Below, one piece after another: positions 1 to 7,417 of a stretch of DNA of 51,786 bases. The position numbers and the translations under genes were made by a program. Position 1 is the stretch's first letter, and each line of letters opens with the position of its first letter. The stretch spans positions 1-51,786 of the forward strand of contig NZ_PQSQ01000058.1 in the NCBI RefSeq assembly GCF_002920575.1, given 5' to 3'. The notes beneath the pieces were generated by a model, which saw only the letters and a list, made by a program, of their open reading frames with translations, did no database searches and was not told the origin of the DNA. This DNA is from Streptomyces sp. Ru73. Lineage in GTDB: Bacteria; Actinomycetota; Actinomycetes; Streptomycetales; Streptomycetaceae.

Positions 1-159
1 GGACTTTCAAAGGAACCTCGTCCCAGCGGATGCTGGAGACGGGGTATCAACATATCTGGCGTTGACTTTTGGCACGCTGTTGAGTTCTCAAGGAACGGAC
101 GCTTCCTTTGTACTCACCCTCGCGGGCTTTCCTCCGGGCGCTTCCCTTCGGTGTTTCCA

Positions 160-165
160 ACCTTA
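160..165 (-). promoter_or_regulatory. rrn promoter P4 -10 box (TAAGGT)
   Basis: TAAGGT on the minus strand is followed by TGGAAACACCGAAGGG, resembling the sequence after P3. No clear -35 box is seen. This is the promoter-like site nearest the 16S leader element. Confidence 0.5.
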
Positions 166-254
166 CCAGATCGTTTTTCGTGATCCGGCCCCCTGTTGGA
201 GCGGGGTTCGCTTTCCGGTTCGACCCTTGCGGGCTTTCCCTTTCGGCGGTTCCG

Positions 255-260
255 ACTTTA
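255..260 (-). promoter_or_regulatory. rrn promoter P3 -10 box (TAAAGT)
   Basis: TAAAGT on the minus strand is followed by CGGAACCGCCGAAAGGG. No recognisable -35 box is present, as is common for downstream rrn promoters of Streptomyces. It lies 102 bases downstream of P2 and 95 upstream of P4. Confidence 0.5.
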
Positions 261-356
261 TCAGATCCTCGTCCGGGCCCTGCTTCTCGAAAGTCGCAGG
301 CGGCTCGAATTCGTTTCCGATTCCCTGTCGGGAGGGGTGCCTTTCGGCGTGCCGCC

Positions 357-362
357 ACTTTA
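357..362 (-). promoter_or_regulatory. rrn promoter P2 -10 box (TAAAGT)
   Basis: TAAAGT on the minus strand is followed within 20 bases by a CCGAAAGG element that also follows the other downstream -10 boxes. The -35 region is weak (TTATGA at an 18-base spacing). It is called a promoter because it repeats at about 100-base spacing with P3 and P4. Confidence 0.5.
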
Positions 363-533
363 ACGGATTCCCTTGATCTCTCATAATCGGCGCCGACCGG
401 GCCGGGTCGATTCGACCGTGGTCCGATTTTTGGCAATGCCAAAGAGGACCCGGTTGAGGGAGTCGTTCTCAGTGGTGGTTGTGCCGCTTGCGGCGTGCGC
501 CCATAGCGCTGCCCGTCTCAAGCGGCTCGGGCT

Positions 534-562
534 ACATTACGGCCCTGCCACGACAGAGTCAA
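534..562 (-). promoter_or_regulatory. rrn promoter P1 (TTGACT-17-TAATGT)
   Basis: On the minus strand, TTGACT (557-562) is followed by a 17-base spacer and TAATGT (534-539), a near-consensus principal-sigma (HrdB) promoter reading toward the rRNA leader. Its -35 box includes the TGA stop codon (559-561) of the upstream glycosylase gene, so the promoter begins inside the end of that gene. Confidence 0.75.
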
Positions 563-1209
563 GCTGCCCTGGTCCGGCGCTTCCGCGGGACGTGCGCGCG
601 GTACGGGCTGACCGTCGGGTCGCCCTCGATCCAGAAGCGCCAGGGGTGCGTCGCCCCTTCGCCGCCGACGCCGGTGCGCGGGCCGCTGCGTACCCGTGCC
701 GGGTCGGCCGGCGTTCCCGTGAGGACGGACAGCGGCGCCTCGGGGCCCGCGCACACGTCCGTGCCGTTCAGCTGCCGGTCGATGGCCAGGCCCGTGGCCA
801 GCCGGGCCGGGCCCTGGGCCAGTTCGCTGGGCCGGCGGGACTTCGGGCGGCGCTCGGCCACCTGGTCCGTGCCGGACAGCACCTCACCGGCGCGCAGCAG
901 CACACCGCTCGCATAGCCGTCGGGGCCGCACACGAGGTTGAGGCTGAACCACATGCCGTAGATGAAATAGACGTACGCGTGTCCGGGCGGGCCGAACATC
1001 GATGCGTTGCGCTCCGTGCGGCCCCGGTAGGCGTGCGACCCGGGGTCGTTCTCGCCGTCGTACGCCTCGACCTCCGTGAGGCGCAGCTCGATGGGTCCCT
1101 CGGGGGTGTTCCGCACGAGGGTGCGGCCGAGGAGGTCCGGGGCGACGTCAAGGACGGGGCGGTCGAAGAATGTCCGCGGGAGCGGCATTCGGGCGGGTTC
1201 GGAGATCAT
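559..1209 (-). CDS. DNA-3-methyladenine glycosylase (AAG/MPG family)
   Basis: This 216-residue protein belongs to the alkyladenine DNA glycosylase family, which removes alkylated purines such as 3-methyladenine to start base excision repair. The family signature is clear: EVEAY near residues 46-50 (E48 aligns with the general base, Y50 with the base-stacking tyrosine), then PGHAYVYFIYGM and a SLNLV strand, and near the C-terminus QGPARL. The ATG at 1209 is chosen because the fold begins 13 residues later (TFFDRPVLDVAPDLLGR). There is no good Shine-Dalgarno sequence, but TACCCT sits 8 bases upstream, so the transcript could be leaderless. Its stop codon lies within the -35 box of rrn P1 on the same strand. 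The length is normal for bacterial members. Confidence 0.92.
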   Translation of the reverse strand: MISEPARMPLPRTFFDRPVLDVAPDLLGRTLVRNTPEGPIELRLTEVEAYDGENDPGSHAYRGRTERNASMFGPPGHAYVYFIYGMWFSLNLVCGPDGYASGVLLRAGEVLSGTDQVAERRPKSRRPSELAQGPARLATGLAIDRQLNGTDVCAGPEAPLSVLTGTPADPARVRSGPRTGVGGEGATHPWRFWIEGDPTVSPYRAHVPRKRRTRAA

Positions 1210-1424
1210 GCGATCCCAGGGTAATGGACCTCGCCGCGTTTCTTCCCGGGCCGCCGAGTGGCCTGGGAGTACCGCGTCTTGGCAGGGTGTGGGCTTGCGG
1301 CGGCCGGCCGCCGGGGGAACCGCCGTACGCCGTTTCGCGTTCGTAGGGGGCGTACCCGGACCGGGCGGGAGCGTCGCGGCCGGACATCGACGGAGTACAG
1401 GCGCGTGCCTGGGGAGGACGATCA

Positions 1425-2207
1425 ATGGGGTTCAAGAAGCTGCTGGCGAGTCTGGGTGCCGGGGGCGCGTCCGTGGAGACGGTGCTCTTCGAGGAGAACG
1501 TCGTGCCCGGTGGCGTCGTGCAGGGCGAGGTGCGTATCCAGGGCGGCTCGGTCCCGCAGCAGATCGAGGGCCTGTCGGTCGGTCTGCAGGCGCGGGTCGA
1601 GGTCGAGGGGCAGGACCAGGAGTACAAGCAGGACATCGAGTTCACCCGGCAGCAGCTGGGCGGCGCCTTCGAGGTGCAGGCCGGTGCCGCGCACACCGTG
1701 CCGTTCGGGCTGGAGATCCCGTGGGAGACGCCCGTCACGATGTTCCTCGGGCAGCACCTGCACGGGATGAACGTCGGCGTCACGACGGAGCTGGCGATCG
1801 CCCGCGCGGTCGACTCCGGTGACCTCGATCCCGTGAATGTGCACCCGCTGCCGGCGCAGCAGGCGATCCTCGACGCGTTCGGGCAGCTCGGGTTCCGCTT
1901 CAAGAGCGCGGACCTGGAGCGCGGGCACATCCGGGGCACGCGGCAGAAGCTGCCCTTCTACCAGGAGATCGAGTTCTTCGCGCCGCAGCAGTACCGGGGG
2001 CTGAACCAGGTCGAGCTGTCCTTCGTGGCGGACGACCGGGCGATGGACGTCGTACTGGAGATGGACAAGAAGCCGGGGCTGTTCACCGAGGGCAGCGACA
2101 CCTACCGCTCCTTCCAGGTGGGGCTGCACGACTTCCAGAACACGGACTGGGCGGCGTACCTGAACCAGTGGCTGGCCGAGGTCGGCGGGAAGCGCAACTG
2201 GTTCTGA
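1425..2207 (+). CDS. spo0M: Spo0M-family sporulation-control protein
   Basis: This 260-residue cytoplasmic protein matches the Spo0M (SpoOM) family, an arrestin-like double beta-sandwich protein linked to sporulation control in Bacillus and common in Streptomyces. The N-terminus MGFKKLLASLGAGGASVETV, the alternating beta-rich body and the tail ending GGKRNWF are typical. The start is supported by GGGGAGGA at 1411-1418, seven bases upstream. It is divergent from the glycosylase gene across a 215-base region in which I see no other gene. There is no signal peptide and no transmembrane segment. A role in Streptomyces development is plausible but comes from family knowledge only. Confidence 0.9.
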   Translation: MGFKKLLASLGAGGASVETVLFEENVVPGGVVQGEVRIQGGSVPQQIEGLSVGLQARVEVEGQDQEYKQDIEFTRQQLGGAFEVQAGAAHTVPFGLEIPWETPVTMFLGQHLHGMNVGVTTELAIARAVDSGDLDPVNVHPLPAQQAILDAFGQLGFRFKSADLERGHIRGTRQKLPFYQEIEFFAPQQYRGLNQVELSFVADDRAMDVVLEMDKKPGLFTEGSDTYRSFQVGLHDFQNTDWAAYLNQWLAEVGGKRNWF

Positions 2208-2337
2208 GCCGCGGCGGACGCGGCGTACCGGTGTCCGGCGCGCGGGCATGAGTTCCGGCCGGGCCGGGCACCGGTTCTGCCGCGAGCAGGTTCTAACCTG
2301 GCCGGACGGTCTCCGAACGCGATCAGGAGGTGTCGAA

Positions 2338-2877
2338 GTGTCCGAGCAGAAGCGCCGGCCGCTCCCGCACGACTTTCATCCGCAGGTGCCCTCGTTCACG
2401 GTGGTGAGCGACGATCTGCAGGAGGGCGGGACGCTGGCGGACGCCCAGGTGTTCAGCGCGGGGAACACCTCGCCGCACCTGCGGTGGGAGGGTGCCCCCG
2501 AGGGCACCAAGAGCTACGCCGTCACCTGCTACGACCCGGACGCGCCGACCGGCAGCGGTTTCTGGCACTGGTCGGTGTTCGACATCCCGGCGTCGGTGAC
2601 GGAGCTGCCGGCCGGTGCGGGCTCCGGTGAGATGAAGGGCCTCCCCCAGGGCGCGGTCCATGTGCGCAACGACTACGGGACGCGGGACTTCGGCGGTGCC
2701 GCGCCGCCGCCCGGTGACGGCCCGCACCGTTACGTCTTCACGGTGTACGCGGTGGACCAGGAGAAGCTGGGTCCGGACGCGGACGCCACGCCCGCCGTGG
2801 TGGGCTTCAACCTGCGGTTCCACACGCTGGGCCGCGCCCAGCTGATCGGCGAGTACGAGATCCCCGCCGAGGGCTGA
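2338..2877 (+). CDS. YbhB/YbcL family Raf kinase inhibitor-like (PEBP) protein
   Basis: This 179-residue protein belongs to the phosphatidylethanolamine-binding protein superfamily (bacterial YbhB/YbcL branch). The ligand-pocket motif YDPDAPTGSGFWHW and the downstream GPHRYVFTVYAVD strand are diagnostic. The GTG start at 2338 follows AGGAGG (2325-2330) by seven bases. An open frame continues upstream to 2248 but has no comparable ribosome site. No signal peptide is seen, so it is probably cytoplasmic. Bacterial members are structurally well known but their physiological ligand is unclear, so no substrate is assigned. It lies 130 bases after spo0M in the same direction. Confidence 0.92.
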   Translation: MSEQKRRPLPHDFHPQVPSFTVVSDDLQEGGTLADAQVFSAGNTSPHLRWEGAPEGTKSYAVTCYDPDAPTGSGFWHWSVFDIPASVTELPAGAGSGEMKGLPQGAVHVRNDYGTRDFGGAAPPPGDGPHRYVFTVYAVDQEKLGPDADATPAVVGFNLRFHTLGRAQLIGEYEIPAEG

Positions 2878-3358
2878 TCCCGGCTCCGTACGCGCGTGCC
2901 CGCCCGCTTGCCGTGCGCGGGTCCGTGCGTCCGTAATTCCGTTGCGCCCCGGCGCCCCGGATCGCACAGTGGTGTTCGGCCGACGGTTGCCAACCGGCCG
3001 TCGGGCAGTCGGCACCGCAGTGGCGGGGGCGGCGGGGCGCAGGTGTGTCGCCTGCCGTCTGCCGGAGTCCGCTTCGTGTCGGACGGCCGCGCCGGCTGCC
3101 GTGGGCGCTCCGGGTCCCTTGTCACGGGGGACGGGGCCCGGAGCGTTCCCTCCGCGCTTCCCCGCGCCTGCTCATCCTTGCCCGCGTGCTCGTCTTTTCC
3201 GCGCGGGCCCGCCGGTCCCCGGTTCGTCGTTCGTTCGCTTGTGCCTCACCTGCCATCTCCCTTGCCGTATACGGAAATTGCGTTGTCCGGGGGATCACTG
3301 GAACTGCACAGTGGAGCCACTTCGCCGAGCGGCGGACGGATTGCGGGAGGTGGTCGGG
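2878..3358. other. Intergenic region without a recognisable gene
   Basis: This 481-base gap lies between the PEBP gene and the HNH gene. It holds a strong hairpin at 3106-3145 (nine-base arms CGCTCCGGG/CCCGGAGCG), which could terminate the PEBP transcript, and a ten-base palindrome CCGTATACGG at 3265-3274 about 85 bases before the HNH start, which may be an operator or promoter element. The open frames that cross it lack ribosome sites and family similarity. Confidence 0.5.
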
Positions 3359-3862
3359 ATGCGCGAGACGCTGGTCCTCAACGCGAGCTTCGAGCCGCTG
3401 TCGACGGTGTCGCTGCGGCGTGCGGTGGTGCTGGTCATGCAGGACAAGGCCGTGGTCGAGCAGGCGCACCCGGGTCTCCGCCTGCGGGCCGCCTCGCTGG
3501 ACCTTCCGGTGCCGCAGGTGATCAGGCTGAGCAGGTACGTACGGGTGCCGTTCCGAAGACAGGCGCCGTGGTCGCGGCGGGGTGTGCTGGTGCGGGACCA
3601 GCACCGGTGCGCGTACTGCGGGCGGCGCGCGACGACGGTGGACCACATCGTGCCGCGGGCGCACGGTGGCGGTGACACATGGCTGAATACGGTCGCCTCG
3701 TGTGCCGCCGACAATCACCGCAAGGCGGACCGTACGCCGGAGCAAGCGGGGATGGAGCTGCTGCGGCGGCCGTTCGTGCCGACGCCGGCGGACGCGATGC
3801 TGGCGGCGCTGGGGGTGTCGGTCCGGGAGGAGCTCCCGGACTGGCTGGCGCAGTCGGCCTGA
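3359..3862 (+). CDS. HNH endonuclease family protein
   Basis: This 167-residue protein carries a C-terminal HNH nuclease domain: a CxxC knuckle (C84, C87), the metal-binding DHIVPRAHGG core (D95, H96), N110 and a CAADNHRKADRT helix. The N-terminal half (LVLNASFEPLSTVSLRRAVVLV) is the conserved leader of a widespread actinobacterial HNH family. The usual second zinc pair CxxC appears as C115-A-A-D118, so the fourth cysteine is missing. The nuclease core residues remain. The start at 3359 follows GGGAGG (3345-3350) by eight bases. The frame is open upstream but that part has a different composition and no family match. The target is unknown. Confidence 0.88.
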   Translation: MRETLVLNASFEPLSTVSLRRAVVLVMQDKAVVEQAHPGLRLRAASLDLPVPQVIRLSRYVRVPFRRQAPWSRRGVLVRDQHRCAYCGRRATTVDHIVPRAHGGGDTWLNTVASCAADNHRKADRTPEQAGMELLRRPFVPTPADAMLAALGVSVREELPDWLAQSA

Positions 3863-3966
3863 GGAGCGGCGTACGCGTCACCGGCTGATGCGGCTCTGCG
3901 CGCCGGAGCGCCGGCGCACGCGTGGCTGACCGGCGCGGTCGGCTCGGGGCCGGCGTACGGGAGCGT

Positions 3967-3996
3967 GAGGGGGCGTGGGGAGACCCGCGCCCCCTC
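3967..3996. terminator. Bidirectional terminator between HNH and TauE genes
   Basis: A 13-base-pair stem (one G-U pair) GAGGGGGCGTGGG / CCCGCGCCCCCTC closes on a GAGA tetraloop between convergent genes. Confidence 0.75.
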
Positions 3997-4010
3997 GTCG
4001 TACGTGTGGC

Positions 4011-4778
4011 TCAGCGCAGGACGAGCTGGATGATGGCGACCGTGCCGACCACGACGATGACGCCGCGCAGGACGGGCGGCGGCAGCCGGCGGCCGATCTT
4101 GGCGCCGATCTGGCCGCCGAGCGCCGAGCCGACGGCGATCAGGAGGACGGCGGTCCAGTCGAACTCCGCGACGAAGAGGAAGAAGACCGCGGCGACGCCG
4201 TTGACGAGCAGCGCGAGCACGTTCTTGAGGGCGTTGATGCGCTGCAGGTCCTCGTCGAGCAGCAGGCCCATCAGGGAGATGTACAGGACGCCCTGGGCGG
4301 CGCCGAAATAGCCGCCGTACGCGCTGGCGAGCAGCAGGCCGGCCAGGAGGCCGAGGCCGCCGTCGCGGTGCGGTGTGGTGCCGTTGCGGGCGCGGCGCGC
4401 CTTGACGGCCGCCGACAGCCGGGGCTGCAGGACGACGAGTACGAGGGCGATGGCGACCAGTGCGGGGACGATCGCGTCGAAGGCGTCGGAGGGCAGGGCG
4501 AGCAGCAGGACGGCGCCGGCCAGGCCGCCGGCGAGGGCCGCGGCGCCGAAGCGGAGGATGCGGCGGCGCTGGCCGCGCAGTTCGCGGCGGTAGCCGATGG
4601 CGCCGCTGACGGAGCCCGGTACGAGGCCGAGGCTGTTGGAGACGTTGGCGGTGACGGGCGGCAGGCCGATGCCGAGCAGGACGGGGAAGGTGATGAGCGT
4701 CCCGGACCCGACGACGACGTTGATGGCGCCCGCGCCCATCCCCGCGGCGAAGACGGCGAGCGCTTCCCAGACCGTCAT
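4011..4778 (-). CDS. TauE/SafE family sulfite/anion exporter permease
   Basis: This 255-residue integral membrane protein of the TauE/SafE (DUF81) family has about eight hydrophobic segments. The family hallmarks are the N-terminal half GMGAGAINVVVGSGTLITFP with PPVTANVSNSLGL, and the second-half repeat beginning YGGYFGAAQGV. Members export sulfite, sulfoacetate or other small organosulfur anions, but the substrate here cannot be read from sequence. The ATG at 4778 abuts a perfect 13-base inverted repeat (4779-4837), and the Shine-Dalgarno AGGGG (complement of 4785-4789) lies inside the downstream arm, so translation may be controlled by folding. The gene follows the SPFH gene in the same direction. 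Confidence 0.9.
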   Translation of the reverse strand: MTVWEALAVFAAGMGAGAINVVVGSGTLITFPVLLGIGLPPVTANVSNSLGLVPGSVSGAIGYRRELRGQRRRILRFGAAALAGGLAGAVLLLALPSDAFDAIVPALVAIALVLVVLQPRLSAAVKARRARNGTTPHRDGGLGLLAGLLLASAYGGYFGAAQGVLYISLMGLLLDEDLQRINALKNVLALLVNGVAAVFFLFVAEFDWTAVLLIAVGSALGGQIGAKIGRRLPPPVLRGVIVVVGTVAIIQLVLR

Positions 4779-4837
4779 GCCGAACCCCTGGCTCGTGATC
4801 GATGCGTCATGAATCGATCATGCACCAGGGGTTCGGC
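4779..4837 (-). repeat. Long inverted repeat abutting the TauE start codon
   Basis: Thirteen-base perfect arms GCCGAACCCCTGG / CCAGGGGTTCGGC flank an inner perfect eight-base pair TGATCGAT / ATCGATCA, with a 4x4 internal loop and a nine-base apical loop. In the minus-strand mRNA the 3' arm contains the AGGGG ribosome site and ends exactly at the ATG. It may be an RNA switch, an operator or a terminator for the upstream SPFH gene. Confidence 0.8.
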
Positions 4838-4908
4838 GGACGGAGGATGCGACCACGTGGCGGGACGGCCGCGTACGGGCGTCGGCCAAGGGCCTCGGCC
4901 GACGGGCG

Positions 4909-5844
4909 TCAGTCGATGGGCGGCTGCTGGCGCGGCGGGGTCGGGGCGGGCGCCGCCGGGGCGCCGCCGGCCGGGGTGAAGCTGTTGATGGCGCCGCCCA
5001 GGCCCTTGAGCGCGTCGCCGATCTCGCTGGGCACGATCCAGAGCTTGTTGGCGTCGCCCTCGGCGATCTTCGGGAGCATCTGGAGGTACTGGTAGGAGAG
5101 CAGCTTCTGGTCCGGGTCACCGGCGTGGATGGACTCGAAGACCGTACGGATCGCCTGGGCCTCGCCCTCGGCGCGCAGGGCCGCGGCCTTGGCCTCACCC
5201 TCGGCGCGCAGGATCGCGGACTGCTTCTCGCCCTCGGCGCGGAGGATCTCGGACTGCCGGACACCCTCGGCCTGGAGGATCGCGGCGCGCTTGTCACGGT
5301 CGGCGCGCATCTGCTTCTCCATCGAGTCCTGGATGGAGGTCGGCGGCTCGATGGCCTTGAGCTCGACGCGGTTGACGCGGATGCCCCACTTGCCGGTGGC
5401 CTCGTCGAGGACGCCGCGCAGCGCCGCGTTGATCTCCTCGCGGGAGGTCAGGGTGCGCTCCAGGTCCATGCCGCCGATGATGTTGCGGAGCGTGGTGACG
5501 GTGAGCTGCTCGATCGCCTGGATGTAGCTGGCGACCTCGTACGTCGCGGCGCGCGCGTCCGTCACCTGGTAATAGATGACGGTGTCGATGTTGACGACGA
5601 GGTTGTCCTGGGTGATGACCGGCTGCGGCGGGAACGGTACGACCTGTTCCCGCAGGTCGATGCGGTTCCGGATCGAGTCGATGAACGGCACGACGATGTT
5701 CAGGCCCGCGTTCAGGGTGCGGGTGTAGCGGCCGAAGCGCTCGACGATGGCGGCGCTGGCCTGGGGGATGACCTGGATCGTCTTGAGGAGTGCGATGAAG
5801 ACCAGCACCACCAGGATGATCAGGACGATGACGATCGGTTCCAC
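4909..5844 (-). CDS. SPFH/Band-7 domain protein (stomatin/QmcA-like)
   Basis: This 311-residue protein has an N-terminal membrane anchor (residues 4-20, IVIVLIILVVLVFIALL), then a Band-7/SPFH domain (QVIPQASAAIVERFGRYTRT onward, with LREQVVPFPPQPVITQDN), followed by a charged coiled coil made of repeated ILRAEGEKQSA-type heptads (about 190-235). A proline/alanine-rich tail ends it. SPFH proteins form membrane scaffolds and often pair with NfeD proteins, as here. The GTG start at 5844 follows GGGGAG by about six bases. NfeD lies 134 bases upstream in the same direction. Confidence 0.92.
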   Translation of the reverse strand: MEPIVIVLIILVVLVFIALLKTIQVIPQASAAIVERFGRYTRTLNAGLNIVVPFIDSIRNRIDLREQVVPFPPQPVITQDNLVVNIDTVIYYQVTDARAATYEVASYIQAIEQLTVTTLRNIIGGMDLERTLTSREEINAALRGVLDEATGKWGIRVNRVELKAIEPPTSIQDSMEKQMRADRDKRAAILQAEGVRQSEILRAEGEKQSAILRAEGEAKAAALRAEGEAQAIRTVFESIHAGDPDQKLLSYQYLQMLPKIAEGDANKLWIVPSEIGDALKGLGGAINSFTPAGGAPAAPAPTPPRQQPPID

Positions 5845-5978
5845 AGTGGCTCCCCGTGCCCTTCCATTGCTGTCGGTCGGCCGGTCCCGCCCGGCGTGTC
5901 GTTGATCGAGTCTTGCAGAGAGTCACCCTCTTGTGCAGGCCGTTCTCCGGTCCGGCACGGGCCTGTTGACCAGCGTCG

Positions 5979-6404
5979 TCACATCACGACGGCGGTTGCT
6001 CCCTCGATGTCCACGACGTCCACTTTCTGCCCCGGCTCGTAGACCTGGTTCTCGTCCAGCGCGCGTGCCGACCACACCTCGCCGGCCAGCTTGATCCGGC
6101 CGCCGCCGGAGCTGTCGACCCGCTCCAGGACCGTGGCCTGGCGGCCCTTCAGGGCGTCGACGCCGGAGGCCATGCCGGGCCGCCGGGCGCGGGCGCGGTT
6201 GGCCATCGGACGCACGACGGCCACGAGTGCGACCGAGACGGCGGCGAAGACGACGACCTGCATCACCGTGCCGCCCCCGAGGGCGGCCACCACGGCACCG
6301 GCGACGGCGCCGACCGCGAACATCCCGAATTCGGGCATCGCGGTGACGACGAGCGGAATACCCAGTCCTACGGCGGCGACGAGCCACCACACCCATGCGT
6401 CCAC
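5979..6404 (-). CDS. nfeD: NfeD family membrane protein
   Basis: This protein of about 141 residues begins with two or three transmembrane segments (WVWWLVAAVGLGIPLVV; FAVGAVAGAVVAAL; VVVFAAVSVALVAVV) and ends in an OB-fold domain containing LKGRQATVLERV, GRIKLAGEVWSAR and GQKVDVVDIEGATAVV, the usual NfeD pattern. NfeD partners SPFH proteins at membranes, and the SPFH gene lies directly downstream. The start is taken as GTG 6404 because the membrane segment begins at once. No ribosome site is visible, while TACCAT lies four bases upstream, so leaderless initiation is possible. The frame is open for 21 further codons upstream, so the start is less certain than the identity. Confidence 0.85.
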   Translation of the reverse strand: MDAWVWWLVAAVGLGIPLVVTAMPEFGMFAVGAVAGAVVAALGGGTVMQVVVFAAVSVALVAVVRPMANRARARRPGMASGVDALKGRQATVLERVDSSGGGRIKLAGEVWSARALDENQVYEPGQKVDVVDIEGATAVVM

Positions 6405-6518
6405 ACGGTCATGGTAGATCCGCGAACGGTCAGGCGGACAGGGCCCGATCGATCGCGGCCGGATCATGGGGGGTGTTTCGGCCCCGACCGCGGGTCAGGG
6501 CCTGCGCCGCGCCAACTG

Positions 6519-7310
6519 TCAGGTGAGCGGCAGACCTTGGGCGGTCCAGCGGTCGCCGTTGCGCTCGACGATCAGCGGGAGGCCGAAGCAGCGGGAGAGG
6601 TTGCTGGAGGTCAGCTCCAGGTCGATGGGGCCGGCGGCGAGCACCTTGCCCTGACGGATCATCAGGACGTGGGTGAAGCCCGGCGCGATCTCCTCGACGT
6701 GGTGGGTGACCATGATCATCGACGGCGCGAACGGGTCGCGGGCGAGTCTGCCGAGCCGGCGTACGAGGTCCTCGCGGCCGCCGAGGTCCAGCCCTGCGGC
6801 GGGCTCGTCCAGGAGGAGCAGCTCGGGGTCGGTCATCATCGCGCGGGCGATGAGGGTCCGCTTGCGCTCGCCCTCGGAGAGGGTGCCGAACTTGCGGTCC
6901 AGGTACGGGGTCATGCCCAGCCGGTCGAGGAAGGCGCGGGCGCGCTCCTCGTCGACCGCGTCGTAGTGCTCCTGCCAGGTGGCGGTCATGCCGTAGGCGG
7001 CGGTGAGCACGGTCTGCAGCACCGTCTGGCGGCGCGGCAGCTTGTCGGCGAGCGCGATGCCGGCCATGCCGATCCGCGGCCGGAGGTCGAAGACGTCGAC
7101 CTTGCCGAGGGTCTCGCCGAGGATCGTGCTGGTGCCCGTGGTCGGGAAGACGTAGCTGGAGGCGACGTTCAGAAGGGTGGTCTTGCCGGCGCCGTTCGGG
7201 CCGAGGATCACCCAGCGCTCTCCCTCCTTCACCGACCAGGAGACCTGGTCCACCAGAGCCCGGCCCTCGCGGACCACGGATACGTCCACCAGCTCCAGAA
7301 CATCGCTCAT
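6519..7310 (-). CDS. ABC transporter ATP-binding protein (stand-alone ATPase)
   Basis: This 263-residue ATPase subunit has Walker A GPNGAGKTT (residues 37-45), the ABC signature LSEGERKR, Walker B LLLLDEP and the switch histidine in MVTHHVEE. The order and spacing are complete, so it should be active. No permease or binding-protein gene is adjacent, so its partner is encoded elsewhere. It resembles the single-ATPase ModF/YadG-like group rather than an operon-bound importer, but I do not assign a substrate. The ATG at 7310 is preferred, with GGGAG 11 bases upstream. An in-frame ATG at 7328 is possible. The gene is divergent from the hypothetical gene at 7418. Confidence 0.88.
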   Translation of the reverse strand: MSDVLELVDVSVVREGRALVDQVSWSVKEGERWVILGPNGAGKTTLLNVASSYVFPTTGTSTILGETLGKVDVFDLRPRIGMAGIALADKLPRRQTVLQTVLTAAYGMTATWQEHYDAVDEERARAFLDRLGMTPYLDRKFGTLSEGERKRTLIARAMMTDPELLLLDEPAAGLDLGGREDLVRRLGRLARDPFAPSMIMVTHHVEEIAPGFTHVLMIRQGKVLAAGPIDLELTSSNLSRCFGLPLIVERNGDRWTAQGLPLT

Positions 7311-7417
7311 GAGCGCGTTGTCTCCCATTGCATCTCGGTCGTCGCGTGCACCTGTAGGCGCAGCCCCCCTGCAAACCTACGCCACCCATTGTCAGTGGCT
7401 GTCCTTAGGCTGGGTCC

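Larger units (their letters stand above)
1..533 (-). promoter_or_regulatory. rRNA operon leader and tandem promoter region (16S gene off left edge)
   Basis: Read on the minus strand, the last 100 bases match the conserved leader found just upstream of 16S rRNA in Streptomyces: the TTGAGAACTCAACAGCGTGCC element (71-91) followed by the AACGCCAGATATGTTGATAC segment and GAGGTTCCTTTGAA running to the left edge. The 16S gene should therefore begin a few hundred bases left of base 1 on the minus strand. Upstream of this leader lie several promoter-like -10 boxes, listed separately. No protein gene is credible here, and the open frames in this stretch have no family resemblance. The identification rests on recalled leader sequence. 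The promoter boxes are directly visible. Confidence 0.85.

Noticed and set aside
373..1224. Long plus-strand open frame opposite the alkyladenine glycosylase
   Set aside because: It is a shadow of the real minus-strand gene. It has no ribosome site and its residues follow the GC bias of the opposite frame.
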